This document shows positions 7,626-15,835 of a stretch of DNA of 64,000 nt, piece after piece. The stretch is from Zestosphaera sp. (GTDB lineage Archaea; Thermoproteota; Thermoprotei_A; Sulfolobales; NBVN01): NCBI GenBank assembly GCA_038727705.1, contig JAVYVJ010000001.1, forward strand, positions 1-64,000, given 5' to 3'. A program made the translations under genes and the position numbers. The number at the start of each line of letters is the position of its first letter. The stretch's first letter is position 1. Below the pieces are notes generated by a model. It made no database searches. It was not told the DNA's origin and saw only the letters and a program-made list of their open reading frames with translations.

Positions 7626-8702
7626 ATGGGTGGAGCGCCCGATCTACGCAAGCCCTGGGTCAGGGTTGCCAGGCATTGGGTTGGGGTCGGCGACGGTAAG
7701 GTGGTCTGCAGTTTGTGTTACAAGAGATGCCCTATAAGCGAGGGCGGTTACGGAGCCTGCGGCGTTAGGTACAACGGTGGAGGGACCCTCTACACGTTGG
7801 TCTACGGCCTCCTCACCGCAGTCAATCTAGACCCTATAGAGAAGAAACCGCTCACGCACTTCCACCCAGGCTCTCAAGTTCTCTCAATCTCGACCGCGGG
7901 ATGTAACTTCATGTGCATGTTTTGTCAGAACTGGACCTTGAGTCAGTCGAGGAGGGGGGATGTGTTCGGGGAGTTCATCACCCCGGAGGACCTGGTCGAT
8001 GAGGCCGTCAGAGGGGGTTCCGACGGCATAAGCTACACCTACAACGAGCCGACCATTTTCTTCGAATACATGATGGACGTGGCCTCGTTGGCTAGGAAGA
8101 GAGGGCTGTTCAACACCATGGTGACTAACGGTTACATGACTGTGGAGGCCATGGAGGAGCTCTCGAGGTTCTTAGACGCCGCGACCGTTGATTTTAAGGG
8201 CAACGGTAGCAAGGACTTCTACAGGAAGTTCATGGGGGTCCCGGACCCCGAACCCGTCTTCAACACCCTAGCCCTCATGAAGAGTAGGGGGGTGTTCGTG
8301 GAGGTGACGGACCTGGTGGTCCCCAAGCACGGCGACAGCGTTGAGGACCTCAGAAAATTAGTTAGGGGGGTCATCGACGTTCTGGGGACTGACGTGCCGT
8401 TCCACCTGCTTCGATTCTATCCCCACTATAAGATGGCGCACCTCCCTGAAACCCCTGTCAGGGTTCTCGAGAAGCTTGCTGAGGTGGCTAAGGGTGAGGG
8501 GCTTAGGTACGTCTACGTCGGCAACGTGCCTGGACACCCGCTCGAGAACACGTACTGCCCCAACTGCGGTGAGCTCCTCATACGTAGGTACGGCTTCTAC
8601 GTTAGTGAATGGAGGCTTGGGGAGGGTAACACGTGCCCTAGCTGTGGGTTCAGGATCAACGTCGTCGGTGGCCTGAAGCGGGGGAGGGGTTTCTGGAGGT
8701 AG
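7626..8702 (+). CDS. amrS: AmmeMemoRadiSam-type radical SAM protein AmrS
   Basis: A 358-residue radical SAM enzyme with the CxxxCxxC cluster motif at C93, C97 and C100 (CNFMCMFC), preceded by the family-specific CSLCYKRCPI...GYGACGVR region and followed by GISYTYNEPTIFFEY. The C-terminus has a second cysteine set (CPNCGELL...CPSCGF). This is the AmrS type, named after a conserved three-gene association whose partners (AMMECR1, Memo) are not in this window. Substrate unknown. It was annotated as pyruvate formate-lyase activase-like in older schemes. Confidence 0.88.
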   Translation: MGGAPDLRKPWVRVARHWVGVGDGKVVCSLCYKRCPISEGGYGACGVRYNGGGTLYTLVYGLLTAVNLDPIEKKPLTHFHPGSQVLSISTAGCNFMCMFCQNWTLSQSRRGDVFGEFITPEDLVDEAVRGGSDGISYTYNEPTIFFEYMMDVASLARKRGLFNTMVTNGYMTVEAMEELSRFLDAATVDFKGNGSKDFYRKFMGVPDPEPVFNTLALMKSRGVFVEVTDLVVPKHGDSVEDLRKLVRGVIDVLGTDVPFHLLRFYPHYKMAHLPETPVRVLEKLAEVAKGEGLRYVYVGNVPGHPLENTYCPNCGELLIRRYGFYVSEWRLGEGNTCPSCGFRINVVGGLKRGRGFWR

Positions 8703-8754
8703 CTACCGCTCGTTGCCTTAATTAAGCGGTAGCGAACCATAATGGGGGTGCGTC

Positions 8755-9570
8755 ATGTACTTCATCATCGTCGCAGGGCCCGCGGGCTCGGGTAAGTCAA
8801 CCTTCGTCTCGGCTGCGGCTCAGTGGATGGAGGCTAATGGGCTGGACGTGGTTAAGGTCAACCTGGACCCCGCTGCTGAGTCCCTCCCATACGTTCCGGA
8901 CGTTGACGTGAGGAACTACATCACCACCCGCGACTTCATGACTAAGTACGGTCTAGGGCCTAACGGCGCGCTAGTGCTCAGCGTCGACTACCTGGTCAAC
9001 TACGTTGGGGACTTGAGGAGGGAGGTCGACGAGGTGAGGGGGAACTACGTCCTCATAGACCTTCCAGGGCAGCTGGAGATAGTGGCTTTCAGGAGGTTAG
9101 GGCCCTTACTCCTTAAGGAGCTCACTAAGGGCTGCAAGTCGCTCGTGGCTTTCATGATTGACTCACACCTCGCCTCAACCCCTCATTCAAGCTATTCGGC
9201 ACTGCTCCTCGCACTCTCCACTATGTTTAGGTTGAGGCTCCCAATGGTTCTAGTCTTGAATAAGATGGACTTGGTGACGAGCGTGCAGGGGCTTAAGGAA
9301 CCCCCTGAGTTGAGCGTCAGGCTCCACGCACTCCAGCTCCTCGACGAGGAGTACAGCTGCGTTACGGCTGGCAGCGACTCCCTCTTCATAAGTCCGGAGG
9401 TCGGTGAGGAGCTCTGCAACATCTTCAGGGAGGTCTTCAGGGAGGTCGTCCTAGTGTCGTCTAAGGAGATGTGGGGTATGGACGAGGCGTACGCCTCCTT
9501 CCAGAGGGTTCTGGCGGGTGGGGAGGATTTCGTGACGGAGGAGTACAGTGAGGGGCCGAGCAGGGATTGA
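8755..9570 (+). CDS. GPN-loop GTPase
   Basis: A 271-residue SIMIBI-class GTPase with P-loop GPAGSGKST at residues 8-16, the family-defining GPN loop (YGLGPNGAL, near residue 65), the switch DLPGQLE and the base-recognition motif LNKMDLV. Eukaryotic homologues are needed for RNA polymerase II assembly and import; the archaeal role is not established. Start ATG after gggggtgcgtc. Confidence 0.93.
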   Translation: MYFIIVAGPAGSGKSTFVSAAAQWMEANGLDVVKVNLDPAAESLPYVPDVDVRNYITTRDFMTKYGLGPNGALVLSVDYLVNYVGDLRREVDEVRGNYVLIDLPGQLEIVAFRRLGPLLLKELTKGCKSLVAFMIDSHLASTPHSSYSALLLALSTMFRLRLPMVLVLNKMDLVTSVQGLKEPPELSVRLHALQLLDEEYSCVTAGSDSLFISPEVGEELCNIFREVFREVVLVSSKEMWGMDEAYASFQRVLAGGEDFVTEEYSEGPSRD

Positions 9571-9661
9571 AGCAGTCCCTCCAGGCTCGTGGTGGTCGGT
9601 GCTAGGCACCGGTTAAAGCCCGCCTTAACGCGCTCGCTCCACATCGCTTCAGGGACCTATA

Positions 9662-9671
9662 GCTTTTTAAA
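9662..9671 (+). promoter_or_regulatory. TATA box before acyl-CoA synthetase beta subunit
   Basis: gctttttaaa is followed about 25 bp later by the predicted start near 9690. This argues against the longer upstream frame from 9589 and for ATG 9703. Confidence 0.5.
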
Positions 9672-9702
9672 TTCGTTTCACCTATATCTAGGGTTTACCG
9701 GT

Positions 9703-10416
9703 ATGGGTAGCGTTAAGGAGTATGTGGAGGGTTTGATCGGTAAGGCGAGGAGTGAGGGAAGGTCTAAGTTATTGGAGCATGAGGCATACGAGGCTTTAGC
9801 TCGGTACGGCTTCCCAGCCCCTAAGTTCGGGCTCGCTCGCTCTGCTGGGGAGGCCGTTAGGCTGGCTGAGGAGATAGGGTACCCGGTAGTTCTGAAGATA
9901 GTCAGTCCGGACATAGTGCATAAGTCCGATGTGGGCGGCGTCAAACTGAATCTCGGCTCGAGGGAGGAGGTCCTCAGGGCCTTCGACGGCATAATGCACA
10001 GCGTTAAGGCTAAAGCGCCTGAGGCGAGGGTTGCAGGGGTCTTAGTGCAGGAGATGGTGCCCTCAAGCCTTGAGGTCATTGTGGGCGCTACGAGGGACCC
10101 GACCTTCGGCCCTGTACTGCTGTTCGGCCTTGGAGGGATATTTGTTGAGGTCCTCAAGGACGTGAGCTTCAGGATAACGCCGCTGACCAGATACGATGCT
10201 GAGACCATGCTCACCGAGATTAAAGCCGCTAAGATCCTCGACGGCTACAGGGGGACCCCGCCTAGGGACAAGGAAGCCATAGTTGACATAATAATGAAGC
10301 TCGCCAAATTCATGGAGGATCAGGAGTCAGTCACCGACGTTGACCTCAACCCTGTGATGGTTTTCGAGGCTGGCATGGGGGCTAAGGTAGCGGATGTGAG
10401 GATCCTCATAAGGTAG
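9703..10416 (+). CDS. acdB: ADP-forming acyl-CoA synthetase beta subunit (ATP-grasp)
   Basis: A 237-residue ATP-grasp protein (LLEHEAYEALARYGFPAPK, GYPVVLKIVSPDIVHKSDVGGVKL, QEMVPSSLEVIVGATRDPTFGPVLLFGLGGIFVEVLKDV, DVDLNPV). It matches the small beta subunit of archaeal ADP-forming acetyl/acyl-CoA synthetases, which make ATP from acyl-CoA, ADP and phosphate. The alpha subunit is not nearby, so it must be encoded elsewhere. Start ATG 9703 agrees with the TATA position. It could serve the acyl-CoA products of the IorAB enzyme at 51.8-54.4 kb; that link is inference. Confidence 0.88.
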   Translation: MGSVKEYVEGLIGKARSEGRSKLLEHEAYEALARYGFPAPKFGLARSAGEAVRLAEEIGYPVVLKIVSPDIVHKSDVGGVKLNLGSREEVLRAFDGIMHSVKAKAPEARVAGVLVQEMVPSSLEVIVGATRDPTFGPVLLFGLGGIFVEVLKDVSFRITPLTRYDAETMLTEIKAAKILDGYRGTPPRDKEAIVDIIMKLAKFMEDQESVTDVDLNPVMVFEAGMGAKVADVRILIR

Positions 10417-10422
10417 TTTTAG

Positions 10423-11304
10423 TTGAGTGTAGACGAGATCGTCAGGAGGATAGATGAGGTAAGGGAGGAGGTAAAGAGACTAAAGAGTGAGAGGCTCGAG
10501 CTAATCGAGAAGCTAAGGACTCTGCGTGAGGAGAGGGCTGAACTCAGGAATAAGTTAGCTAACGTCAGAGGCGAGCTGGAGAAGGTGAGGGAGGTCAAGA
10601 GCAAGCTCAGAGAGAACAGAGACGCGTTAATATCGCAAAGAAGGGAGACCATCAACCGATTGAGGGAAGTCAGAGGCAGGCTGACGAGCATAAGGGAGAG
10701 TATGAATAACTTTAGGGAGGGTGGCCCCCACTCCCTAGCCAGGATCAGGGAGGAGATAGAAAGGCTTGAGTGGAGAATAATAACTGAATCACTTCCGATG
10801 GAGGTTGAGAACAGGCTCGTCAGGGAGATAGCCAGGCTTGAGGACGAGCTGGCTAAAGCCATAGAGTCCAGGAAGCTTAAGGAGGAGTACAACGCGATAA
10901 GGGCTGAGTACCAGAGCCTTAGGATAATCCTGGAGGACCTCAACAAGAGGGTGGCCGAGCTCACGGATAAGATAAATGCCCTCAGGGAGAGGGAGGCCCG
11001 GCTGAAGGGCGAGCGCGACGCCCTCAAGAAGAGGTTTGACGAATCCATCAAGACTTCGGCGGAGATTAAGGCGAGGCTGGATAATCTATTCACGGAGATA
11101 GGCTCTAAGGTCGGCGAGCTCCGCGCCCTGCAGGAGGAGTTGAGGAAGCACAGGACCAACTCGAGGAGGAGTAGGGAGGAGGAAGTCCTGAACAGGAAGA
11201 AGCAGGAGGTTGAGAAGAAGATCAAAAACACGAAGAGATTGACTTTAGAGGACCTGAAGATATACTACGGTGAGCTGGGGGTCGAGGAGGGCACGCGGAC
11301 CTGA
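10423..11304 (+). CDS. Archaeal coiled-coil protein (COG1340-like)
   Basis: Almost the whole 293-residue chain is heptad-rich coiled coil with alternating K/R and E (for example VRRIDEVREEVKRLKSERLELIEKL). This fits the long soluble coiled-coil proteins common in archaea (COG1340). It lacks SMC-type ATPase ends. Start TTG six bases after the acdB stop, so probably co-transcribed. Role unknown; a structural or scaffold function is only a guess. Confidence 0.75.
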   Translation: MSVDEIVRRIDEVREEVKRLKSERLELIEKLRTLREERAELRNKLANVRGELEKVREVKSKLRENRDALISQRRETINRLREVRGRLTSIRESMNNFREGGPHSLARIREEIERLEWRIITESLPMEVENRLVREIARLEDELAKAIESRKLKEEYNAIRAEYQSLRIILEDLNKRVAELTDKINALREREARLKGERDALKKRFDESIKTSAEIKARLDNLFTEIGSKVGELRALQEELRKHRTNSRRSREEEVLNRKKQEVEKKIKNTKRLTLEDLKIYYGELGVEEGTRT

Positions 11305-11385
11305 GGATCCTCCACAACTGAATCAGGCACGCGTTTGGCTTAGCTTTTTAAGGAAGACCAGCTTATATTAACCTAGGTGTGGTTG

Positions 11386-11685
11386 ATGGTGAGGACATCC
11401 CACGGGTACAGGCACAGGACGAGGAAGTTGCTGAGGAAGAACGTGAGGGAGAGGGGGGCGATCCCTCCGCTGAGCCAGGTTCTGAAGGAGTATAAGGTAG
11501 GTGATAAGGTCTACATAACGCCTAACCCAGCGATCCACGACGCCCTACCGCATAGGAGGTACATAGGCAAGGTCGGTGTGGTGATTGGGAAGAGGGGGAG
11601 GGCCTACATAGTTGAGCTACACCTAGGCGATAAGAGGAAGACCCTCATCACATACCCTGAGCATTTAAGACTGGCCAGTGCGTGA
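11386..11685 (+). CDS. rpl21e: Large-subunit ribosomal protein eL21
   Basis: Archaeal/eukaryotic eL21, recognised by MVRTSHGYRHRTRKLLRKNVRERG, the YKVGDKVYITPNPAIHDALPHRRYIGKVGVVIGKRGRAYIVEL core and the basic C-terminus. The start is ATG 11386 rather than the in-frame GTG 11377, since the family begins at MVRTSHGYRH. A TATA box (gctttttaag, 11343-11352) lies at the right distance. It heads the conserved unit eL21-rpo4-DUF655. Confidence 0.96.
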   Translation: MVRTSHGYRHRTRKLLRKNVRERGAIPPLSQVLKEYKVGDKVYITPNPAIHDALPHRRYIGKVGVVIGKRGRAYIVELHLGDKRKTLITYPEHLRLASA

Positions 11686-11690
11686 GGTAG

Positions 11691-12017
11691 ATGAGGCTTC
11701 TCTCCTCAAGGAATGCCGCGCACGCCGAGGTCCAGAAGATACTGGAGGGCTTGACTGGGAAGGGTATCGAGCTTGAGAGTATAGAGATGCGCGTTCTCGA
11801 TTACCTACGCAGGTTCAACAAGTGCCGACGCGGTGATGAGCTGGCTGAGAAGTTGAGGGAGATGGGCTTAAGCGAGATAACGGCGGTGATCATAGCCAAC
11901 GTAGTTCCTAAGGATTCGGAGACCCTTAAAATACTCCTGAATTTTGAGGGCAGGACGCTGGAGGCTGGATTTCTGGAGGAGGTGCTAAACACAGTCACCA
12001 CCTACTGCACGGAGTAA
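11691..12017 (+). CDS. rpo4: RNA polymerase subunit Rpo4 (RpoF)
   Basis: A 108-residue homologue of Rpb4: the helical HRDC-like half of the Rpo4/Rpo7 stalk of archaeal RNA polymerase (LTGKGIELESIEMRVLDYLRRFNKCRRGDELAEKL...AVIIANVVPKDSETLKILL). It follows eL21 with five bases between and is followed by DUF655, the classic archaeal order. Start ATG after tgaggtag. Confidence 0.94.
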   Translation: MRLLSSRNAAHAEVQKILEGLTGKGIELESIEMRVLDYLRRFNKCRRGDELAEKLREMGLSEITAVIIANVVPKDSETLKILLNFEGRTLEAGFLEEVLNTVTTYCTE

Positions 12018-12040
12018 GTGTTGATAGAAGGAGATGCTTC

Positions 12041-12706
12041 ATGAGTTCTAGGACTCCCTCCAGTGGGGATAAGAGGGTGGTGAGGGAGGAGTTCGCCATA
12101 GTCCTCGACTTCATGCCCAGCGGTAATCCGCTGGACACCCACCACCCATCACACAAGAACAAACCGTTGGCTCAGGCGGTGGGATCAACGTACTTCACTT
12201 TGATAGAGTTCCACCCTAAGCCAGGCATGTGGGTCTCCCAAGGGGAGAAGGTCTGCGTCAGCTTCAGATTCCGTGAGCTGAGGGATAAGGTCGGGTATGT
12301 GTGGGGGGATCCGATTCGGTACGACGACCTGACCTCAGTAGCTAAGTCATACCTCCCGGAGGCAATTAAGTCCGCCGTCAAAGATTTGGAGAAGGTTTTC
12401 GTGACGTTCTTCAACATAGCGGCACCCGTCACCATAAAGCTGCACTCGCTCGAGCTGATACCGGGCATAGGCAAGAAAACCATGTGGACAATACTGGAGG
12501 AGAGGAAGAAACCCTTCGAGACCTTCCAAGACATCCAGAGCAGGGTCAAGATACCGGACCCAGTCGCGCTGGTAACTGAGAGGCTTATCAAGGAAATTAA
12601 GGGTGAGGAGAGGATATACCTCTTCACAGACCCACCTCCAGGCGTGAAGGACGCTATAGTGCTCGGCTACCTCCACAGGATCTACAGCATGCTGGGCTAC
12701 GAGTAA
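12041..12706 (+). CDS. DUF655 RNA-binding protein
   Basis: A 221-residue DUF655 protein (COG1491). N-terminal part: EFAIVLDFMPSGNP with the GxxVxV-like OB segment (WVSQGEKVCVSF). C-terminal helix-hairpin-helix: LELIPGIGKKTMWTILEERKKKPFETF-like, here LELIPGIGKKTMW. Nearly always next to rpo4 in archaea. Predicted nucleic-acid binding; precise function unknown. In many relatives a KsgA gene follows, which is not the case here. Confidence 0.92.
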   Translation: MSSRTPSSGDKRVVREEFAIVLDFMPSGNPLDTHHPSHKNKPLAQAVGSTYFTLIEFHPKPGMWVSQGEKVCVSFRFRELRDKVGYVWGDPIRYDDLTSVAKSYLPEAIKSAVKDLEKVFVTFFNIAAPVTIKLHSLELIPGIGKKTMWTILEERKKPFETFQDIQSRVKIPDPVALVTERLIKEIKGEERIYLFTDPPPGVKDAIVLGYLHRIYSMLGYE

Positions 12707-12758
12707 CGGGCACGCGGCCCGCTGCCAGTCACCACGTGGGCCAGCCAATTCCGAGAAG

Positions 12759-12767
12759 ATTTAAATT
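12759..12767 (+). promoter_or_regulatory. TATA box preceding a non-coding stretch
   Basis: atttaaatt, about 25 bp before 12789, where a stable predicted stem begins. No coding frame follows. It is not the ubiX promoter, because a separate element (gagttttaac, 12945-12954) lies at the right distance from that gene. Confidence 0.45.
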
Positions 12768-12789
12768 CCCTTACGCTGGAGTATGATGT

Positions 12790-12907
12790 AGCGCTGGAGT
12801 GCCCGGCCCTCTTCTCGCAGGTGATGAGGCTCGAAAGGTATGAGGGATGATTTGCCCGCGCAGGGCTGAAGTCACCCGGCGTGGAAATCCAGCGGCGTCC
12901 GCGACGC
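12790..12907 (+). ncRNA. Candidate structured non-coding RNA
   Basis: Between DUF655 and ubiX. CGCTGGA (12792-12798) pairs perfectly with TCCAGCG (12888-12894), GCCCT (12806-12810) with AGGGC (12862-12866), and a small hairpin GCGTC-cgc-GACGC (12895-12907) closes the region. Inside are a box-C-like GTGATGA (12821-12827) and a box-D-like CTGA (12866-12869) 38 bases apart, close to the spacing of an archaeal C/D guide RNA, though D' and C' boxes are poor. A TATA box sits at the right distance upstream. I cannot assign an RNA family. Confidence 0.35.
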
Positions 12908-12999
12908 ATTTGCTTGATGAAGCCCCTCGATTAGAACTGAACACGCAGAGTTTTAACTGATGATACCCCTAATATGATGGCGTTTCGGGGTGGGTTTGA

Positions 13000-13623
13000 G
13001 TGGGTAGGTTCGTTGTGGGCATAACTGGCAGTAGCGGCGTTGTCTACGGCTTGAGGCTTGTGGAGGTGCTGAGTAACCTAGGTCATGAGGTCCACGTCGT
13101 GTTGAGTGAGGAGGCTAAGATCGTGTCAGCTAGTGAGTGTTTAAGTGAGGACGGGTTGATGAGGCTGTTGGGCAGGCTCGCTAAGTTTGTCTACGGCGAG
13201 TACGACTTCACAGCCCCTGTGGCCTCGTCATCCTTTGTGGTTGAGGGTGCCGTGATCATGCCCTGCAGCCTTAAGACCTTGGGTGAAGTCGCTAACTCCA
13301 TCCAGTCGACCTTAATCAGCAGGGCAACGCTTAACTCGCTCAGGCTGAGGCGCCCCACAATCCTAGTCCTGCGTGAGACGCCGCTGTCCACGCTCGACAT
13401 ACTTAACATGCTTAAGGTGTCGCTAAGCGGCGGCGTCATAATGCCTGCCTCCCCGGCATTCTACTCAGAGCCGCAAACGATTGAGGATCTAATAGACTTC
13501 ATGGTGGGCAAGGTCTTGGACGTTCTCAATATAGATAATAAGCTCTACAGGAGGTGGGGTGGGTCTAAAGCTACTCGAGGAACGAGTCTTTGCGCCCGCT
13601 TCTACGGGCCAGAAGAGTCCTGA
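13000..13623 (+). CDS. ubiX: UbiX-type flavin prenyltransferase
   Basis: A 207-residue flavoprotein-fold enzyme (VVGITGSSGVVYGLRLVEVL at the N-terminus, IMPCSLKTLGEVANSIQSTLISRA, RPTILVLRETPLSTLDILNMLKVSLSGGVIMPASPAFYSEPQTIEDLIDFMVGKVLD as family blocks). It makes prenylated FMN, the cofactor of UbiD-type decarboxylases; none is in the window. Start GTG 13000 after GGGGTGGG. The last 53 bases overlap the end of the convergent gene on the minus strand. Confidence 0.92.
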   Translation: MGRFVVGITGSSGVVYGLRLVEVLSNLGHEVHVVLSEEAKIVSASECLSEDGLMRLLGRLAKFVYGEYDFTAPVASSSFVVEGAVIMPCSLKTLGEVANSIQSTLISRATLNSLRLRRPTILVLRETPLSTLDILNMLKVSLSGGVIMPASPAFYSEPQTIEDLIDFMVGKVLDVLNIDNKLYRRWGGSKATRGTSLCARFYGPEES

Positions 13624-14020
13624 CCTTATCGTCTATCTTAGCTTCATCGAGCTCCTTTATGAACTCCCTGTCGGCCTCCCTGAACTTCACGGCGAACGCG
13701 CATTTACCGTCAGGCAGGAGGGCCTTCCTATCGCAGAACGCGAACTGACACCTGTAGCCCAGGCATGAATCGCCTATCCACCTGCACATGGCCACTTTCT
13801 GCATGTGCCCCTTCACCACCTTATTGACTATCACTAAGGCGTTCTTAGAGCATCTGAAGAAGGGGCACAGCATGTTACACTTATCGCCGAGCGGCAGCGG
13901 CTTCAGCTCACCCCTCAACTTCTGCTCCTCGTCCTCGTAGGGCTTCTCCAATCTCTCATGCCTTCTAGACCACCCGCGTCTCTCGTCGTAAGGCGTGCGA
14001 TGCTTGTCAGGATAGCTCAA
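13571..14020 (-). CDS. Cysteine-rich protein of unknown function
   Basis: A 149-residue protein with a basic, charged N-terminus (about 45 residues) and eight cysteines at 48, 52, 57, 79, 86, 91, 96 and 107 (CNMLCPFFRC, then CRWIGDSCLGYRCQFAFC). The pattern suggests one Fe-S cluster or two zinc sites, but I do not recognise the family. Start TTG 14020 after ggtgaacctg. It overlaps the 3' end of ubiX tail to tail and lies downstream of endA. Confidence 0.7.
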   Translation of the reverse strand: MSYPDKHRTPYDERRGWSRRHERLEKPYEDEEQKLRGELKPLPLGDKCNMLCPFFRCSKNALVIVNKVVKGHMQKVAMCRWIGDSCLGYRCQFAFCDRKALLPDGKCAFAVKFREADREFIKELDEAKIDDKVRTLLARRSGRKDSFLE

Positions 14021-14054
14021 ACAGGTTCACCGGTTGACGCCGACCCTATAGTAT

Positions 14055-14561
14055 CTATGGTTTAAACCATTTTAAAGCTATATAGGTTATCATGCCCGAC
14101 TGGTAGGTCATCGCTAGTATCAGCTCCTTCCTCACGCTGTGTGAGAGCCTCCCCCAACTGATTAAGTCGCCAGGCTCTATGACCTGCCCGTATTTAAGCA
14201 CCTTAACTAGGTACGGTGCGTGCTCTAGCCCGGGTTTCCTCCTGTAGAGGGCGAAGTCGGTGCCGTACTTGAGTGCAGACCTTATGATGAATCCTGAATC
14301 CTTTAACTCCCTGAAGGTCCTGTAGAGATCGTCGAACTCGGGTATGTGCTCCCGACACATCGCCCTGAAGTCCTCGAGGCTCAGCTCCTCAGAGCCTCTG
14401 AACACCCTCAGAACCCCCTTCTCCGCCAGGTAGTAGGCCTCGATGAGGGAGAGCTCGAGGGGCTTGTCGACCTCCTCAACGTCCTTAGGCTTCTTAACCC
14501 CTACAGGCTTCCCGATGAAGCTCGTGCTGAAAATGCATCTGGCCAGATCTACGTTGAACAC
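14055..14561 (-). CDS. endA: tRNA splicing endonuclease EndA, start region disrupted
   Basis: Homologue of the archaeal tRNA-intron endonuclease. The catalytic domain is intact: Tyr in KYGTDFALY, His in GLEHAPYLV and Lys in SVRKELILA. The only in-frame start is GTG 14561, but the codons upstream keep coding AYLIGSKAIV, which matches the family N-terminus (compare LLVGSKVLV in Sulfolobus). An ATG at 14588 is present but one base out of frame with that segment. Either a base is missing in the sequence or the first strand has been lost. Lies 56 bases after the PhoU-like gene. Confidence 0.88.
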   Translation of the reverse strand: MFNVDLARCIFSTSFIGKPVGVKKPKDVEEVDKPLELSLIEAYYLAEKGVLRVFRGSEELSLEDFRAMCREHIPEFDDLYRTFRELKDSGFIIRSALKYGTDFALYRRKPGLEHAPYLVKVLKYGQVIEPGDLISWGRLSHSVRKELILAMTYQSGMITYIALKWFKP

Positions 14562-14616
14562 TATGGCCTTAGAACCTATTAAGTAGGCATCGCCGCTGCC
14601 ACAACTCCTGAGAACC

Positions 14617-15318
14617 CTATCTGTGGAGTGAGATGAGCCTGAGATTCGTCCCCACCCTCTTAAGTATGTCCGCAGAGTCCTCGAGTTTGTCCGTCAGTTC
14701 CTTAAGGAGGAGTAGAGCCCCCACATCGCTTGAGTAGTTCTTTATTATCTCGAGCCCTAGCTCCCTGTAGATCTCGTCCACGCTGTTCTCCAAGCCTACC
14801 TCCCTCTGGAAGAGCTCCTTAACCGCTTTGAGGTTGTTCAGCTTACCCAGCATGTCCACCACTATAGCTATCATCTCCAGGATCTTCCTTATCGTCGAGT
14901 CGAGGTACACGTACATGCTGTCAGGCATTTTGTCGAATCCCTTAGTGACTAGGAGCAGGCACCTGTTGGCCGCCGCCTCACCGTGCTCCGCCAGCCTGAC
15001 GACGCTTTGAATTATATCTATGTAGATGTTCTCCATAGCTAACGCGGGCGAGACCCTGACCACGTAGTCGAATAGGTTCATAGCCCCCTCCTCGACCTCG
15101 TCCTTAATTAGGTGGACCCTGCCGTGCATCTTCTCGATGCCGACTTTATTGAGGTCGTCCAGCTCCTTCAGGAGGGTCTGCAACTCCCTGTATAGGTCTG
15201 CAGACCTCCTCATCAGAGCTATGAGCTGTTCGGTGATCGCTGACTCAGCCAGGCTTTCCCTCTCCCCACGTCCAGGCACCTCATCGATCCTTATACTCTC
15301 CTCGGCCAAAATGACCAC
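14617..15318 (-). CDS. PhoU/DUF47-like helical protein
   Basis: A 233-residue all-helical protein resembling DUF47/PhoU phosphate-transport regulators (two repeats of long helices; MHGRVHLIKDEVEEGAMNLFDYVVRV, then LDSTIRKILEMIAIVVDML). DUF47 proteins usually accompany PiT-type phosphate permeases, but none is adjacent. It is one of three PhoU-type proteins in this window. Start GTG 15318. The TATA-like stretch in 15330-15355 (rich in ttaaaatatact) fits a promoter for it. Confidence 0.65.
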   Translation of the reverse strand: MVILAEESIRIDEVPGRGERESLAESAITEQLIALMRRSADLYRELQTLLKELDDLNKVGIEKMHGRVHLIKDEVEEGAMNLFDYVVRVSPALAMENIYIDIIQSVVRLAEHGEAAANRCLLLVTKGFDKMPDSMYVYLDSTIRKILEMIAIVVDMLGKLNNLKAVKELFQREVGLENSVDEIYRELGLEIIKNYSSDVGALLLLKELTDKLEDSADILKRVGTNLRLISLHR

Positions 15319-15412
15319 CGATCACTCTACTTAAAATATACTGTATATAGCATTAAATACTTAATGCAGCGTCCCCTCATGCAGGGCGTGTCCTTCAGAA
15401 CTGGTGATGCCT

Positions 15413-15835
15413 TCACGTGCCGGGCTCCTGGCTAAGGCTCTTCAGCGCTTTAGACGCCACCGCGCTTAACTCCCTGAGCTTCGTTAGCTCACCGTCTATG
15501 AACGCCACCTCCTCACTCATCCCCTCCCTCAGCAGGTAGTCCTTGATGTCGTTTAACACCTCCTCCTCATCACCTATCGACACCATCAGCGCGAACGTTA
15601 TCAGGGTCTGAATGGGTTCGACGAACTCTTTACCCATGCCCGGCGAGCTGCACGACTCTATGCTGCGCTTCAAACCACTCCTGGTCCTGCTGACTTTAGC
15701 GATGTAGTCCTTAACCACGTCGTAGGAGACCCTCCGATTGAGGAGGCCTTCAGCCAACTCCCTCAGCCTGGCTAGCTCCCTATCCCTCTTGAGGGTGCTG
15801 TCCTCAAGCTTCCTCAGGATCAGTGGGCCCTCCAT
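15413..15835 (-). CDS. Hypothetical helical protein
   Basis: A 140-residue charged helical protein (LKRDRELARLRELAEGLLNRRVSYDVVKDYI) with no recognised family. It starts at 15835 sharing a base with the stop of the preceding gene, so the two form a coupled pair that may act together. Confidence 0.6.
   Translation of the reverse strand: MEGPLILRKLEDSTLKRDRELARLRELAEGLLNRRVSYDVVKDYIAKVSRTRSGLKRSIESCSSPGMGKEFVEPIQTLITFALMVSIGDEEEVLNDIKDYLLREGMSEEVAFIDGELTKLRELSAVASKALKSLSQEPGT

Noticed and set aside
9589-9702. Upstream extension of the acdB frame.
   Set aside because: Residues are not family-like and the TATA box lies inside this stretch.
10419-11231. 270-residue frame opposite the coiled-coil gene.
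   Set aside because: Leu/Ser-rich mirror of an Arg/Glu-rich coiled coil; pure shadow.
12913-12962. A second C/D-like set (TTGATGA ... CTGA ... CTGATGA) before ubiX.
   Set aside because: Spacing between D' and C' is 17 bases, too long, no final D box follows, and the region overlaps the ubiX promoter.
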